Positions 42,819-51,500 of a stretch of 64,000 bases of DNA are shown here, one piece after another. The position numbers were made by a program, and so were the translations under genes. The stretch lies in assembly GCA_947259915.1 (NCBI GenBank), contig CAMYOC010000032.1, positions 1-64,000 of the forward strand, in the 5' to 3' direction. The notes under the pieces are model-generated. The model made no database searches, was not told the origin of the DNA, and saw only the letters and a program-made list of their open reading frames with translations. This stretch comes from an uncultured Gammaproteobacteria bacterium (GTDB lineage: Bacteria > Pseudomonadota > Gammaproteobacteria > Steroidobacterales > XN24). Numbering within the stretch: the stretch's first letter is position 1; each line of letters begins with the position of its first letter.

Positions 42819-43909
42819 AGGGCGGGGATCTGCTGGATATTCACTTCCGGCTTGGGATCCGGGATCAGCCAAGTACGGTCCTCCATCTGCGGCGACATAT
42901 GGATGGTACCCGAAGTCTCGACCAGCATGACCTGAGTGACGCCGAGCCGCGCGGCAGTGCGCGGCCATGCGTCGACACCGGCCACGAACAGCGCGGTGGC
43001 AGCGGCGTCGGCCACGGCCGCCTGTTGGTGGATCACGGTCACCGAACTCACGCCCGGGGTCGGATAGCCGTCCCTCGGGTCGATGATGTGGTGATAGCGC
43101 CGGCCCTCGAAGATAAAGTAACGCTCGTAGTCACCCGAGGTGAAAACGCTCTCGTCACCCTCCACATCTATGGCCGCCAGCACGCCCTCGCCACGGGGGT
43201 CGCGTACGCCTATACGCCAGGCGCGGTCGCCGTGGCGGCCGATGGCGCGAAGATCACCCCCGGCATTGACGATCGCGTTCTCGATGCCCTTATTGCGCAG
43301 CAGGTCGATGGCCATATCTACCGCGACGCCCTTGGCGAATCCGCCCAGATCAATCGCCGTCCCGGGTCCGAGCAGCAGTTGCCGGGTGTCCGCACGCCAG
43401 ATTTCGTACAAGGGCCGGCCCGCGGCCACTGCCTGCTGAATCTTTTCCGCGTCCGGCGGTGATGTGGGTACCAGTTCCTCGGAGCTGAACGCCCACATCC
43501 GGATCAGACCGCCGACTGCAGGATCGAACAGGCCCTCGCTGTCGCGGCTGATGGCCGCGGCGCCATCGAGCAGTTGCGCCAGGTCTTCATCTACCATCAG
43601 CGGTTCGATCCCGCCTGCGTTGGCATTGAGGCGGCCAAGTTCGCCTTCACCCCAGGGGTCCCAGCGTTGCTGCAGCTGGTCAAACAGCGCCTCCACCTCA
43701 GCACCGGCGGCGTCGGCGGTCGCCGCATCCTCGCCATACACGCTCACTTCGACCAGTGTGCCCATGGCCTGGAAACGGGCCCGGCTGGCTTCCGGCGTCT
43801 TGCCACAGGCCTCCAGACCAGCCCCGACCAGGATGACGGCGGTCAGCAACGCGGCCGGATAGTAATGACGATAAGGCCTGCGCCCGGTCAACCCGGCGCC
43901 CCGGCTCAC
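42815..43909 (-). CDS. apbE: FAD:protein FMN transferase ApbE
   Basis: Periplasmic lipoprotein of 364 residues that attaches FMN to Ser/Thr of target proteins such as RnfG, NqrB/C or FMN-binding domains. Lipobox L-E-A-C follows AVILVGAG. Then RFQAMGTLVEV, DPAVGGLIRMW, IDLGGFAKGVAVD (flavin site), VNAGGDLRAIG, and HIIDPRDGYPTPGVSSVTVI with the metal-binding Asp. The target is not evident here; no rnf or nqr genes are in the window. It overlaps gshB by 4 bases. Confidence 0.95.
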   Translation of the reverse strand: MSRGAGLTGRRPYRHYYPAALLTAVILVGAGLEACGKTPEASRARFQAMGTLVEVSVYGEDAATADAAGAEVEALFDQLQQRWDPWGEGELGRLNANAGGIEPLMVDEDLAQLLDGAAAISRDSEGLFDPAVGGLIRMWAFSSEELVPTSPPDAEKIQQAVAAGRPLYEIWRADTRQLLLGPGTAIDLGGFAKGVAVDMAIDLLRNKGIENAIVNAGGDLRAIGRHGDRAWRIGVRDPRGEGVLAAIDVEGDESVFTSGDYERYFIFEGRRYHHIIDPRDGYPTPGVSSVTVIHQQAAVADAAATALFVAGVDAWPRTAARLGVTQVMLVETSGTIHMSPQMEDRTWLIPDPKPEVNIQQIPAL

Positions 43910-44862
43910 AGACGGGCCTCAATGGCGTCGAACAACAAGCCGCAGATGTTCTCGTCGTACATCCCGTCCAACTCCCTGATCCCGGTGGGGCTGGTGACGT
44001 TTATCTCCGTCAGATAGTCGCCGATGACATCGAGGCCGGCAAAAATAATGCCCTTGTCGCGCAATATCGGTCCGACCCGGGTGCAGATCCAGCGGTCGCG
44101 CTCGGTCAGCTCACGGCCCTCGGCGGTGGCGCCTACCGCCAGATTGCCCCGATTGTCGCCGGCGGGCGGGATACGGGCGAGCGCATGGGGGTAGGGTTCG
44201 CCGTCGATCAGCAGGATGCGTTTGTCGCCGCCGGTGCTGATCTCGGGGATATAGCGCTGCGCCATGGCGAAGCGGTGCTCGGTGTCGGTCAGCGTCTCGA
44301 AGATGACGTTGGCATTGGCGTCCCCGGCCCGCACCACGAAGATCGAGCGGCCGCCCATGCCGTCCAGCGGCTTGACCACGATCGCGCCCTGCTCCTGCAG
44401 AAAGCGGCGCATCTCAGCCATCGACCGCGTGATCAGGGTCGGCGGGCAGCACTCCGGGAACCACATGGTGTAGGCCTTCTCGCTGACGTCGCGCAGGCTC
44501 GCGCTGCGGTTGACCACCAGACAGCCGGCTTCCTCGGCCCGGCCGAGCAGGTAGGTGGTGTAGACGTATTCCATGTCGAAGGGCGGGTCCTTGCGCATCA
44601 GGATCACGTCAAGCTCGCCGAGCGCGGCCTGTTGTGGAGCGTCCAGCCGGAACCAGTCCTGGCGATCATCGCTGACGCTGAGACGCCGTACCCGGGCTCG
44701 CAGATGCCCGTCCTCGACAAACAGGTCGGCCTGTTCCATGTAGTTGAGCTCCCAGCCTCGCGACTGGGCCTCGAGCAGCATGGCCAGGGTGCTGTCTTTG
44801 ACCGGCTTGATGCTGTCGATCGGATCCATGACGACGCCGAGGCGGGGCGGTTTTCTGGCCAT
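43906..44862 (-). CDS. gshB: Glutathione synthetase
   Basis: ATP-grasp ligase joining glycine to gamma-glutamylcysteine. 318 residues with RLGVVMDPIDSIKPVKDSTL, MRKDPPFDMEYVYTTY, VVKPLDGMGGRSIF and AGLDVIGDYLTEINVTSPTG. The ATG has GGAGGAGA upstream. First gene of the minus-strand operon, divergent from pilG. Confidence 0.97.
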   Translation of the reverse strand: MARKPPRLGVVMDPIDSIKPVKDSTLAMLLEAQSRGWELNYMEQADLFVEDGHLRARVRRLSVSDDRQDWFRLDAPQQAALGELDVILMRKDPPFDMEYVYTTYLLGRAEEAGCLVVNRSASLRDVSEKAYTMWFPECCPPTLITRSMAEMRRFLQEQGAIVVKPLDGMGGRSIFVVRAGDANANVIFETLTDTEHRFAMAQRYIPEISTGGDKRILLIDGEPYPHALARIPPAGDNRGNLAVGATAEGRELTERDRWICTRVGPILRDKGIIFAGLDVIGDYLTEINVTSPTGIRELDGMYDENICGLLFDAIEARL

Positions 44863-44990
44863 GCAGTCTCCTCCGGGAGATCAGGTCGCGTGCGATGCCG
44901 GGAAGGGAAAAATACGGGCTGCGTAATATAGCAGCATCCCCCCGCCTGGCGATGTCGCGGAAGGGTGATGGGCTCCGTAGCGGCTGCCGC

Positions 44991-45020
44991 TTCAATATGT
45001 TAAAAGGCCTCCCATAGAAT
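44991..45020 (+). promoter_or_regulatory. Possible promoter of the pil-chp operon
   Basis: TAGAAT at 45015-45020 (5 of 6 for a -10 site) with TTCAAT 18 bases upstream as a poor -35. It lies in the gshB/pilG divergent region, about 75 bases before the pilG start. Weak evidence. Confidence 0.3.
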
Positions 45021-45098
45021 AGCGCCGTCATTCCGGCCCGGGACGGGCCCGAGACCGACGCGGCGGAAACATCATTGCTCGATCTCGAGGAGGAAGGA

Positions 45099-45515
45099 GT
45101 GGACAGGGTCAATCCCAAGGATCTGCGTGGGCTGAAGGTGCTGGTCATCGATGACAGCAAGACTATCCGCCGCACCGCAGAGACACTTCTGTCCCGTGAG
45201 GGATGTGAGGTCTTTACCGCTGTCGACGGCTTTGATGCCCTGTCAAAGATCGCCGACCATCATCCGGATATCATTTTTGTTGACATCATGATGCCGCGGC
45301 TGGATGGCTATCAGACCTGCGCTCTGATCAAGCACAACAAAGTGTTCAAGAAGACACCCGTGATCATGTTGTCCAGCAAGGACGGCTTGTTCGATCGAGC
45401 CAGAGGAAGGATCGTCGGGTCCGAGCAATATCTGACCAAGCCCTTCACCAAGGACGAGTTGATCAACGCGATTCACACCCAGCTTGGGGCGCCGGCAGCC
45501 GCCACCACGCACTGA
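45099..45515 (+). CDS. pilG: Twitching motility response regulator PilG
   Basis: CheY-like receiver, 138 residues, that controls pilus extension. GTG 45099 lies after GAGGAGGAAG; a TTG at 45075 is possible. The phosphoacceptor Asp is in IIFVDIMMPRLDGYQT, the acidic pocket in VLVIDDSKTIRRTAETLL, and LTKPFTKDEL has the conserved Lys. DDSKTIRRTAETLL and CALIKHNKVFK match PilG specifically. First of six genes for the Pil-Chp chemosensory system. Confidence 0.95.
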   Translation: MDRVNPKDLRGLKVLVIDDSKTIRRTAETLLSREGCEVFTAVDGFDALSKIADHHPDIIFVDIMMPRLDGYQTCALIKHNKVFKKTPVIMLSSKDGLFDRARGRIVGSEQYLTKPFTKDELINAIHTQLGAPAAATTH

Positions 45516-45539
45516 GGACGTCGCAGGAGGATCCGCCAT

Positions 45540-45905
45540 ATGGCTCTGGTACTGATCGTCGACGATTCGCCGACCGAGGTTCACGTCATCCGTGGTTTTT
45601 TGGAGAACAACGGTTTCGAAACCGACGCCGCCGTTGACGGCAGCGAGGGTCTGGCGAAGGCGCGCAAGCTCAAGCCCGACCTGATCATCATGGACATCGT
45701 GATGCCGGGCATGAACGGCTATCAGGCGACCCGTGAGCTGTCTAAGGACCCGGAGACCTGCGCCATACCGGTGTTGATGGTGACCACCAAGGGTCATGAG
45801 ACGGATCGGATCTGGGGATTGCGCCAGGGCGCGGTCGACTATCTGGTGAAGCCGGTCTCCGAGCAGGAGCTGATCGAGAAGATCAAGGCTGCACTGGGTC
45901 AATGA
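45540..45905 (+). CDS. pilH: Twitching motility response regulator PilH
   Basis: Second CheY-like receiver (121 residues), often acting as phosphate sink or for retraction. LIVDDSPTEVHVIRGFLE, LIIMDIVMPGMNGYQATREL (phospho-Asp) and YLVKPVSEQELI. 24 bases after pilG; start has GGAGG upstream. Its stop overlaps the pilI start (ATGA). Confidence 0.95.
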   Translation: MALVLIVDDSPTEVHVIRGFLENNGFETDAAVDGSEGLAKARKLKPDLIIMDIVMPGMNGYQATRELSKDPETCAIPVLMVTTKGHETDRIWGLRQGAVDYLVKPVSEQELIEKIKAALGQ

Positions 45906-46480
45906 CCGCGGGCACGGAACAACACGCCTCTCTGCACGAGCTGCGCGACCAGCCATTCGAGCTGCTCAGGGAGATGGAGCGACGCGGCCTCAGGGCGGCG
46001 TCGGGGGGCGCCGGGCACGGTGCCGAGGAATGGGTCGGTCTTGCCTTCCGTCTCGCTGAGGAACACTTTGTCGCGCCGCGCGAGGATGTGCGCGAGGTGA
46101 TGGTTTTCCCGGAGACTTACACCAGGATCCCGGGCGCCAAGGAATGGGTAAAAGGGCTTGCCAATGTCCGCGGCCAGCTGGTGCCGGTGGTCGATTTCAA
46201 AGCCTTCCTCGGTGGTGGCACTACCCGGATAGGTCGCGACACGCGCCTGATTGTAGTGAATCACCGCGATGTTCCTGCGGGGCTGATGGTGGACGAGGTG
46301 TTCGGCTTTCGCCGCTTCGAGCCGGCGCAGCGCGTGGAAGAGACCCCGCAGACCGTGCTGCGCTGCGAGCGTTATCTGCAGGGCGCGTTCAGACAGGACA
46401 TGGATAACTGGCCGATGTTCAATCTGAACCGACTGGTGGAGAGCCGCCAGTTCCTGCAGGCCGGTGAGAATGAGAATTGA
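45902..46480 (+). CDS. pilI: CheW-like adaptor PilI
   Basis: Couples PilJ to the ChpA kinase. 192 residues with a CheW fold: EEWVGLAFRLAEEHFVAPRE, YTRIPGAKEWVKGLANVRGQLVPVVDF (the CheW signature spread), and GLMVDEVFGFRRF. N-terminal 30 residues are polar and specific to PilI. 34 bases before pilJ. Confidence 0.93.
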   Translation: MTAGTEQHASLHELRDQPFELLREMERRGLRAASGGAGHGAEEWVGLAFRLAEEHFVAPREDVREVMVFPETYTRIPGAKEWVKGLANVRGQLVPVVDFKAFLGGGTTRIGRDTRLIVVNHRDVPAGLMVDEVFGFRRFEPAQRVEETPQTVLRCERYLQGAFRQDMDNWPMFNLNRLVESRQFLQAGENEN

Positions 46481-46514
46481 CCAGGTCAACAATGACACTT
46501 CCGAGTAGGTAACG

Positions 46515-48548
46515 ATGGACGAAATGCATTCCGGCGTCAGGCGCATGCCCTTGTTGGGCGCGATCCTTGTCCTGTTGCTCGTGTTAGCCGGGGCCAGCCT
46601 CTACTACGCGCTGCAGAACCGGGCTGTGGGTGGGGCAGGCTCCGAGTGGACAGGGGCGCTGGCCCGGGTAGCAGCGTCAATGCCGGCCGCCGCTTACGCA
46701 GCCCGCGGCGGCGAAGCGGACGCATTCGCTCGTCTGAATGAGCTGAACGACGAGGGGCAGTCTGCCTTCAAACGCCTGCCCGGGGAGCTGCAGCCGGCGG
46801 CATTCGAAGCGCTGTCAGGGGCCGCCCTGGCGGTAGTCGGCAGCCGCGAGGACGTGCTTGCGGCAAGCGCTGCCGCTGCCGACGTGGCGCAACAGGCCGC
46901 GGCTATCCTCGATGCCACCTCGATATTTTCCGTGGATGCCCGAGGTGCGGCCAGGGGCGCGCTCGAAGAGGCCGGCGTGCTGGTCGGACGGGTCTCGGTC
47001 AGCGCCAACGCGCTGGCTGCCGGCGTGCCTGATCCGGTGTCGCTGTCACGGCTGTTGAGTGACGACGAGATGCGTCTGGGTCAGCTGATTTTGTCGCTCA
47101 CAGGGTCTGACCCACAGGCCGGGGTGCCCGCGCTCAACGGTGCCGGTCGCGCGGCCGGGTTGCAGAGCCTGGAGCAGACCTATCGGGCTCTGAGCGATAG
47201 CGCCCTGACCCTGATCGCCTCCGCTGATGCCCTCGAGGGCGTAACCGAAGGCGCGGCGGCGGTCGCCGGTCGCGCGCGCGAAGTGCAGGCTCAACTCGCG
47301 GCGGCGCCCACGCCTGGCGCGGGATCGCTGGGACCGATCGACCTCAACAGCCCGTGGCTGCCATTGGGTCTGGTCGCCGCGGCGCTGCTGGTAGCGCTGG
47401 GGCTGACCGCGATCAGCTTCTCGGGCGAGGACACGCGACGTACCGCCGAGCACCAGGCGCGGCAAAACGAACGCAACCAGGCGGCGATCCTGCGCCTGCT
47501 GGATGAATTGGGGAGCCTTGCCGACGGTGACCTGACGGTGCAGGCGACGGTGACCGAGGACATCACCGGGGCGATCGCCGACTCGATCAACTATGCGATC
47601 GAGGCGCTGCGTGAACTGGTGACCACGATCAACGAGACCGGCATCCGTATCGATGCGGCTGCGCGACAGACCCAGGCCACGGCCGGCCATCTGACCCAGG
47701 CCAGCGAGACACAATCCAAGCAGGTGGCCGACGCGACCGAGTCCATTGCCAGGATGGCTGCTTCGGTGGAGGCAGTCTCCGGTGATGCCGAGCGATCCGC
47801 GGACGTGGCTCGCCACTCGGTGGACGTGGCGCACAAGGGCGGTGATGCCGTGCGTCGCACGATCGAGGGCATGAATACTATCCGCGAGACCATCCAGGAC
47901 ACCTCCAAGCGCATCAAACGTCTGGGCGAGAGTTCCCAGGAGATCGGCAACATCGTCGAGTTGATCAACGATATCGCCGAGCAGACCAACATCCTTGCGC
48001 TCAATGCTTCGATCCAGGCGTCCATGGCCGGTGAGGCCGGGCGTGGTTTTGCCGTCGTCGCCGACGAAGTGCAGCGGCTCGCCGAGCGTTCGGCCAACGC
48101 CACCAAGCAGATCGAGGTGTTGGTGAAGACGATTCAGTCCGACACCAACGAAGCAGTGATCTCAATGGAGCGCAGCACGACTGACGTGGTTGGCGGCGCG
48201 CTATTGGCGGAGAACGCCGGCGCGGCGCTGGATGAGATCGAAAGCGTGTCCAACCAGATCGCCAATCTGGTGCAGAACATCTCCGGGACCGCCCGCGAGC
48301 AGGCCATGGCGGCCACGGATATCACCCGCAACATGGGTGTGCTCCGCGAAGTGAGTTCGCAGACGGCAGAGGCCACCGGCGCGACTTCGGATTCGATCCG
48401 CAAACTGGCAGAGCTTGCGGCCCAGCTGCGCAGCTCGGTAGCCGACTTCAGACTGCCCGAAGCTGCTGCGGGAAGCGGGTCTGGAAAGTCGGCCAAGAGG
48501 TCCGGGGCCAAACCGCGCCCGGTCAAGGCCCGAACGGGTTCGGCTTGA
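46515..48548 (+). CDS. pilJ: Methyl-accepting chemotaxis protein PilJ
   Basis: Chemoreceptor of the Pil-Chp system, 677 residues. One membrane segment near residues 13-32, a large Ala-rich periplasmic part to about residue 280, a second segment (WLPLGLVAAALLVALGLTAI), then the cytoplasmic signalling coiled coil. The hairpin tip is EQTNILALNASIQASMAGEAG with GFAVVADEVQRLAERS, a PilJ-type tip. Signal sensed is unknown. Confidence 0.95.
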   Translation: MDEMHSGVRRMPLLGAILVLLLVLAGASLYYALQNRAVGGAGSEWTGALARVAASMPAAAYAARGGEADAFARLNELNDEGQSAFKRLPGELQPAAFEALSGAALAVVGSREDVLAASAAAADVAQQAAAILDATSIFSVDARGAARGALEEAGVLVGRVSVSANALAAGVPDPVSLSRLLSDDEMRLGQLILSLTGSDPQAGVPALNGAGRAAGLQSLEQTYRALSDSALTLIASADALEGVTEGAAAVAGRAREVQAQLAAAPTPGAGSLGPIDLNSPWLPLGLVAAALLVALGLTAISFSGEDTRRTAEHQARQNERNQAAILRLLDELGSLADGDLTVQATVTEDITGAIADSINYAIEALRELVTTINETGIRIDAAARQTQATAGHLTQASETQSKQVADATESIARMAASVEAVSGDAERSADVARHSVDVAHKGGDAVRRTIEGMNTIRETIQDTSKRIKRLGESSQEIGNIVELINDIAEQTNILALNASIQASMAGEAGRGFAVVADEVQRLAERSANATKQIEVLVKTIQSDTNEAVISMERSTTDVVGGALLAENAGAALDEIESVSNQIANLVQNISGTAREQAMAATDITRNMGVLREVSSQTAEATGATSDSIRKLAELAAQLRSSVADFRLPEAAAGSGSGKSAKRSGAKPRPVKARTGSA

Positions 48549-48587
48549 GAGGGATATTAGGCCACCAGGACGCCGCCAGATAGATCA

Positions 48588-51500
48588 ATGACGCAAGCTG
48601 TTTCACAGGCCCTTGTCTGGGTCAACGAGCAAATGGGCCCGACGCTGCAGGAAGCGCGTCAGGCGCTCGAGGAATATATAGAGCGGCCGGAAAACACGAC
48701 GGCCCTGAGCCGCTGTGCCGAGCGTATGCATCAGGTACACGGCGCTCTGCAGGTCGTCGAAGTGCATGGTGCTGCCCTGCTCGCGGAAGAGATGGAGCTG
48801 GTGTCACAAGCGCTGGTCGATCACGCCGGTGACGACGTGCGCCGTGGCGAAGCGCTCGACGCGTTGACCCGCTCAATGGTGCAGCTACCGGCCTATATGG
48901 ATCGGGTCCTCAGCGGCGGCAAGGATATCCCGCTGGTGCTGTTGCCCTTGCTCAACGATCTGCGCGCGGTCCGCGGCCATGCGCTGCTGTCCGAGAACAC
49001 GCTGCTGCTGCTGGACTTGCCGACTGATCGGCGCATGCAGCGGGAGACGCCGCCGCGCCAGCTCACGGGAGAGAACTTCGCGCAGCTGGCGAGGCGTTTG
49101 CGGCCACAGTATCAGACCGCCTTGCTGCACTGGATTCGCGGCCAACAGCCCGACAGTAGCCTCGCAGCCATGGCAGACATCATTTCCATGCTGGAGACGA
49201 CCGCAGAAGAGGATCGTTGTTATCAGCTGTGGTGGGTAGCCGGCGGCGTGATCGAGGCGCTGAGGCAAAATGGTCTGGAGAGCGCGCCGGCGGTCAAGCG
49301 GCTGATGGGTCAGGTTGATCAGCAGATGCGCCGCGTGATCCGCGATGGTGAGAACAGTTTCGAGTCCAACCCGCCGTTTGAACTGCTCAACAGCCTGTTG
49401 TTTTATGTCGCGCGATCGCTGTCCCGTGGTAAACGCGTGACCGCCATCCGCAACTGTTTCAGTCTCGGCGAGCTGATCCCCGACGAGGGTGAGATCGAGG
49501 GCGCGCGCGACAGTCTGTCGGCGCCCAGTGCCAAGCTTATGCAGACCGTGGCTGCCGCCATCCGCGAGGATCTGGCCAAAGTCAAGGACGTGCTGGATAT
49601 CTTTGTCCGCACCGGGCTGCAGCGCACTGACGATCTGGGGCCCCAGCTCGAGCTGTTGAAGAAGATCGGTGACACCCTGGGCGTGCTCGGGCTGGGTGCG
49701 CTGCAGAATGCAGTGCAGACGCAGGCCGATGAGTTGAGCGCCATCGTCAGCGGCGAAAAGGTCGCGGAAGAAGCGGCGCTGCTGAGTGTCGCTACGGTAC
49801 TGATCGAAGTCGAAGACAATCTCGACAGTCAGATGTTTAGCCTGGTCGGTGAGGACGCCGGTGGACAGGCAGCGGAGACGGATCTCGAACAACTCGAGTC
49901 CCAACGGGACTTCCACGAGGTCACCGCGGCGGTGCTCAAGGAGTGCATCACCAATCTCGGGCTGGTGAAGGAAGCCATCGTGCAGTCACTGGACGCACCG
50001 CTGGAACCGCACATGCTTGACGATGTGCCTGGCCATCTGCGTGGCATTACCGCGGGATTGTTGATGCTTGACCGCAGCCGCGCGGTCAACATCGTAGAGC
50101 GCATCGGCCGCAGCATCCGTCTGTGGCTGTCGATCGGCGACGCGGTACCTTCGGTAGACGCGCTTGATCGTCTCGCCGACGCCATGGTCAGCGTCGAGTA
50201 CTACATGGAGACGATCCAGCTCGGCCGCAGCGATCCCATGTACATGCTCGATAACGCTGAGGCTTGTCTGGCGACTCTCGAGACCATGCGCAGGGAGCCG
50301 ACCTTCGAGATCGAGGGTGAGACCCCGGCGAGTGAGGCGGAGACTGTACACATTCCGGGCCGCGGGGCTCGGCCCGAGGCCCCGATCCACGAGCAGACCC
50401 AGGTGATGCAGCGACCGGGACTGGACTTCGAGCTGCCGGCCGAGCCGCCGGCCGAGCCGCCACCGCGGGTAGGGCCTGAGGCGCGTCGCATCGATCCGGA
50501 ATTGCTCGAGTTGTTTATCGAAGAAGCCGGCGAGTTGCACGAGACCATAGCCGGATTGTTACCGCCCTGGGTGGAAGAGCCGACCGATGAAAAATTGCTT
50601 GGCGAGCTGCGGCGTCAGTTCCATACGCTCAAAGGCAGCGGCCGTATGGTGGGCGCCGAGCGGCTCGGAGAATTCGGCTGGGCGATCGAGCATCTGTTGA
50701 ATCGGATGATCGATGGCGGGGTCAAACCGACACCGCCCATCATCACCTTTGTCAGAAGCGCGGTGGACCTGGTGCCGGCGCTGGTGGAGCAACTCGAGAC
50801 CGGTCGCGAACCGGAGCACGACGTGGCCGCCTATGTTGATCAGGCCAAGGCTTTCGCCGAGGCCAGCCCCGATGCGGAATACATGCTCGAGCAGACCCTT
50901 TCCGGGCGCGAGATACGCACTATGCCGGCGGATTCGGCCAGGGCCGAAATGGATCCGGTGCTGCGCGATATCTTCACCAAAGAGGCTTCGGGCCATCTCC
51001 AGGCGATACGCGTCTATCTCCAGAGCCGCGAGGACAACGCTGAGCCGCATCCGGTGACCGAAGAGATGCACCGCGCCTGCCATACGCTCAGTGGCAGCGC
51101 CAACATGGCCGGCGTGAGCCCCGCGGTGGATCTGGCGGCACCGCTCAACCAGCTTGTGCGGCGCCTGTTCGAAGACGGGGCCGGGCTGACGGCTGGAGCA
51201 CTGGCGCTGTGCCGCGAGGTCGCAGACCTGATCGGTCAGATCATCGAGGCCGTCCGCAGCGGCAGCCCGGTTGAGGTTGAAGGTAGCGAGCTGGCCAACC
51301 GGCTGCGGCATGAATACTCCGAATACGTGTTGCGAGCCGAAGCCGCGGCGGCGCTGGAGGCGGAAGCAGCGGAAGCGGCGGAGGCGCCCGGCGGCGCTGA
51401 GCCGGGTGAGGAGGAGGCGGGCGCCGCGGCCGCCGGCACGGAACAGGAGGCGCCGGTCTCAACCGAAGAGCCGGAGCCCATCGCGCCGGAGCCAGAGGCA

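Noticed and set aside
42819..42968. Longer N-terminus for the NusG_II protein
   Set aside because: It would lie entirely inside apbE in another frame and put a polar, unrelated stretch before the membrane anchor; the TTGA overlap gives a better start.
50430..50465. Duplicated Pro-Ala-Glu-Pro coding repeat in chpA as a mobile or repeat element
   Set aside because: A 12-base in-frame duplication in a Pro/Ala/Glu linker, typical slippage in low-complexity coding DNA.
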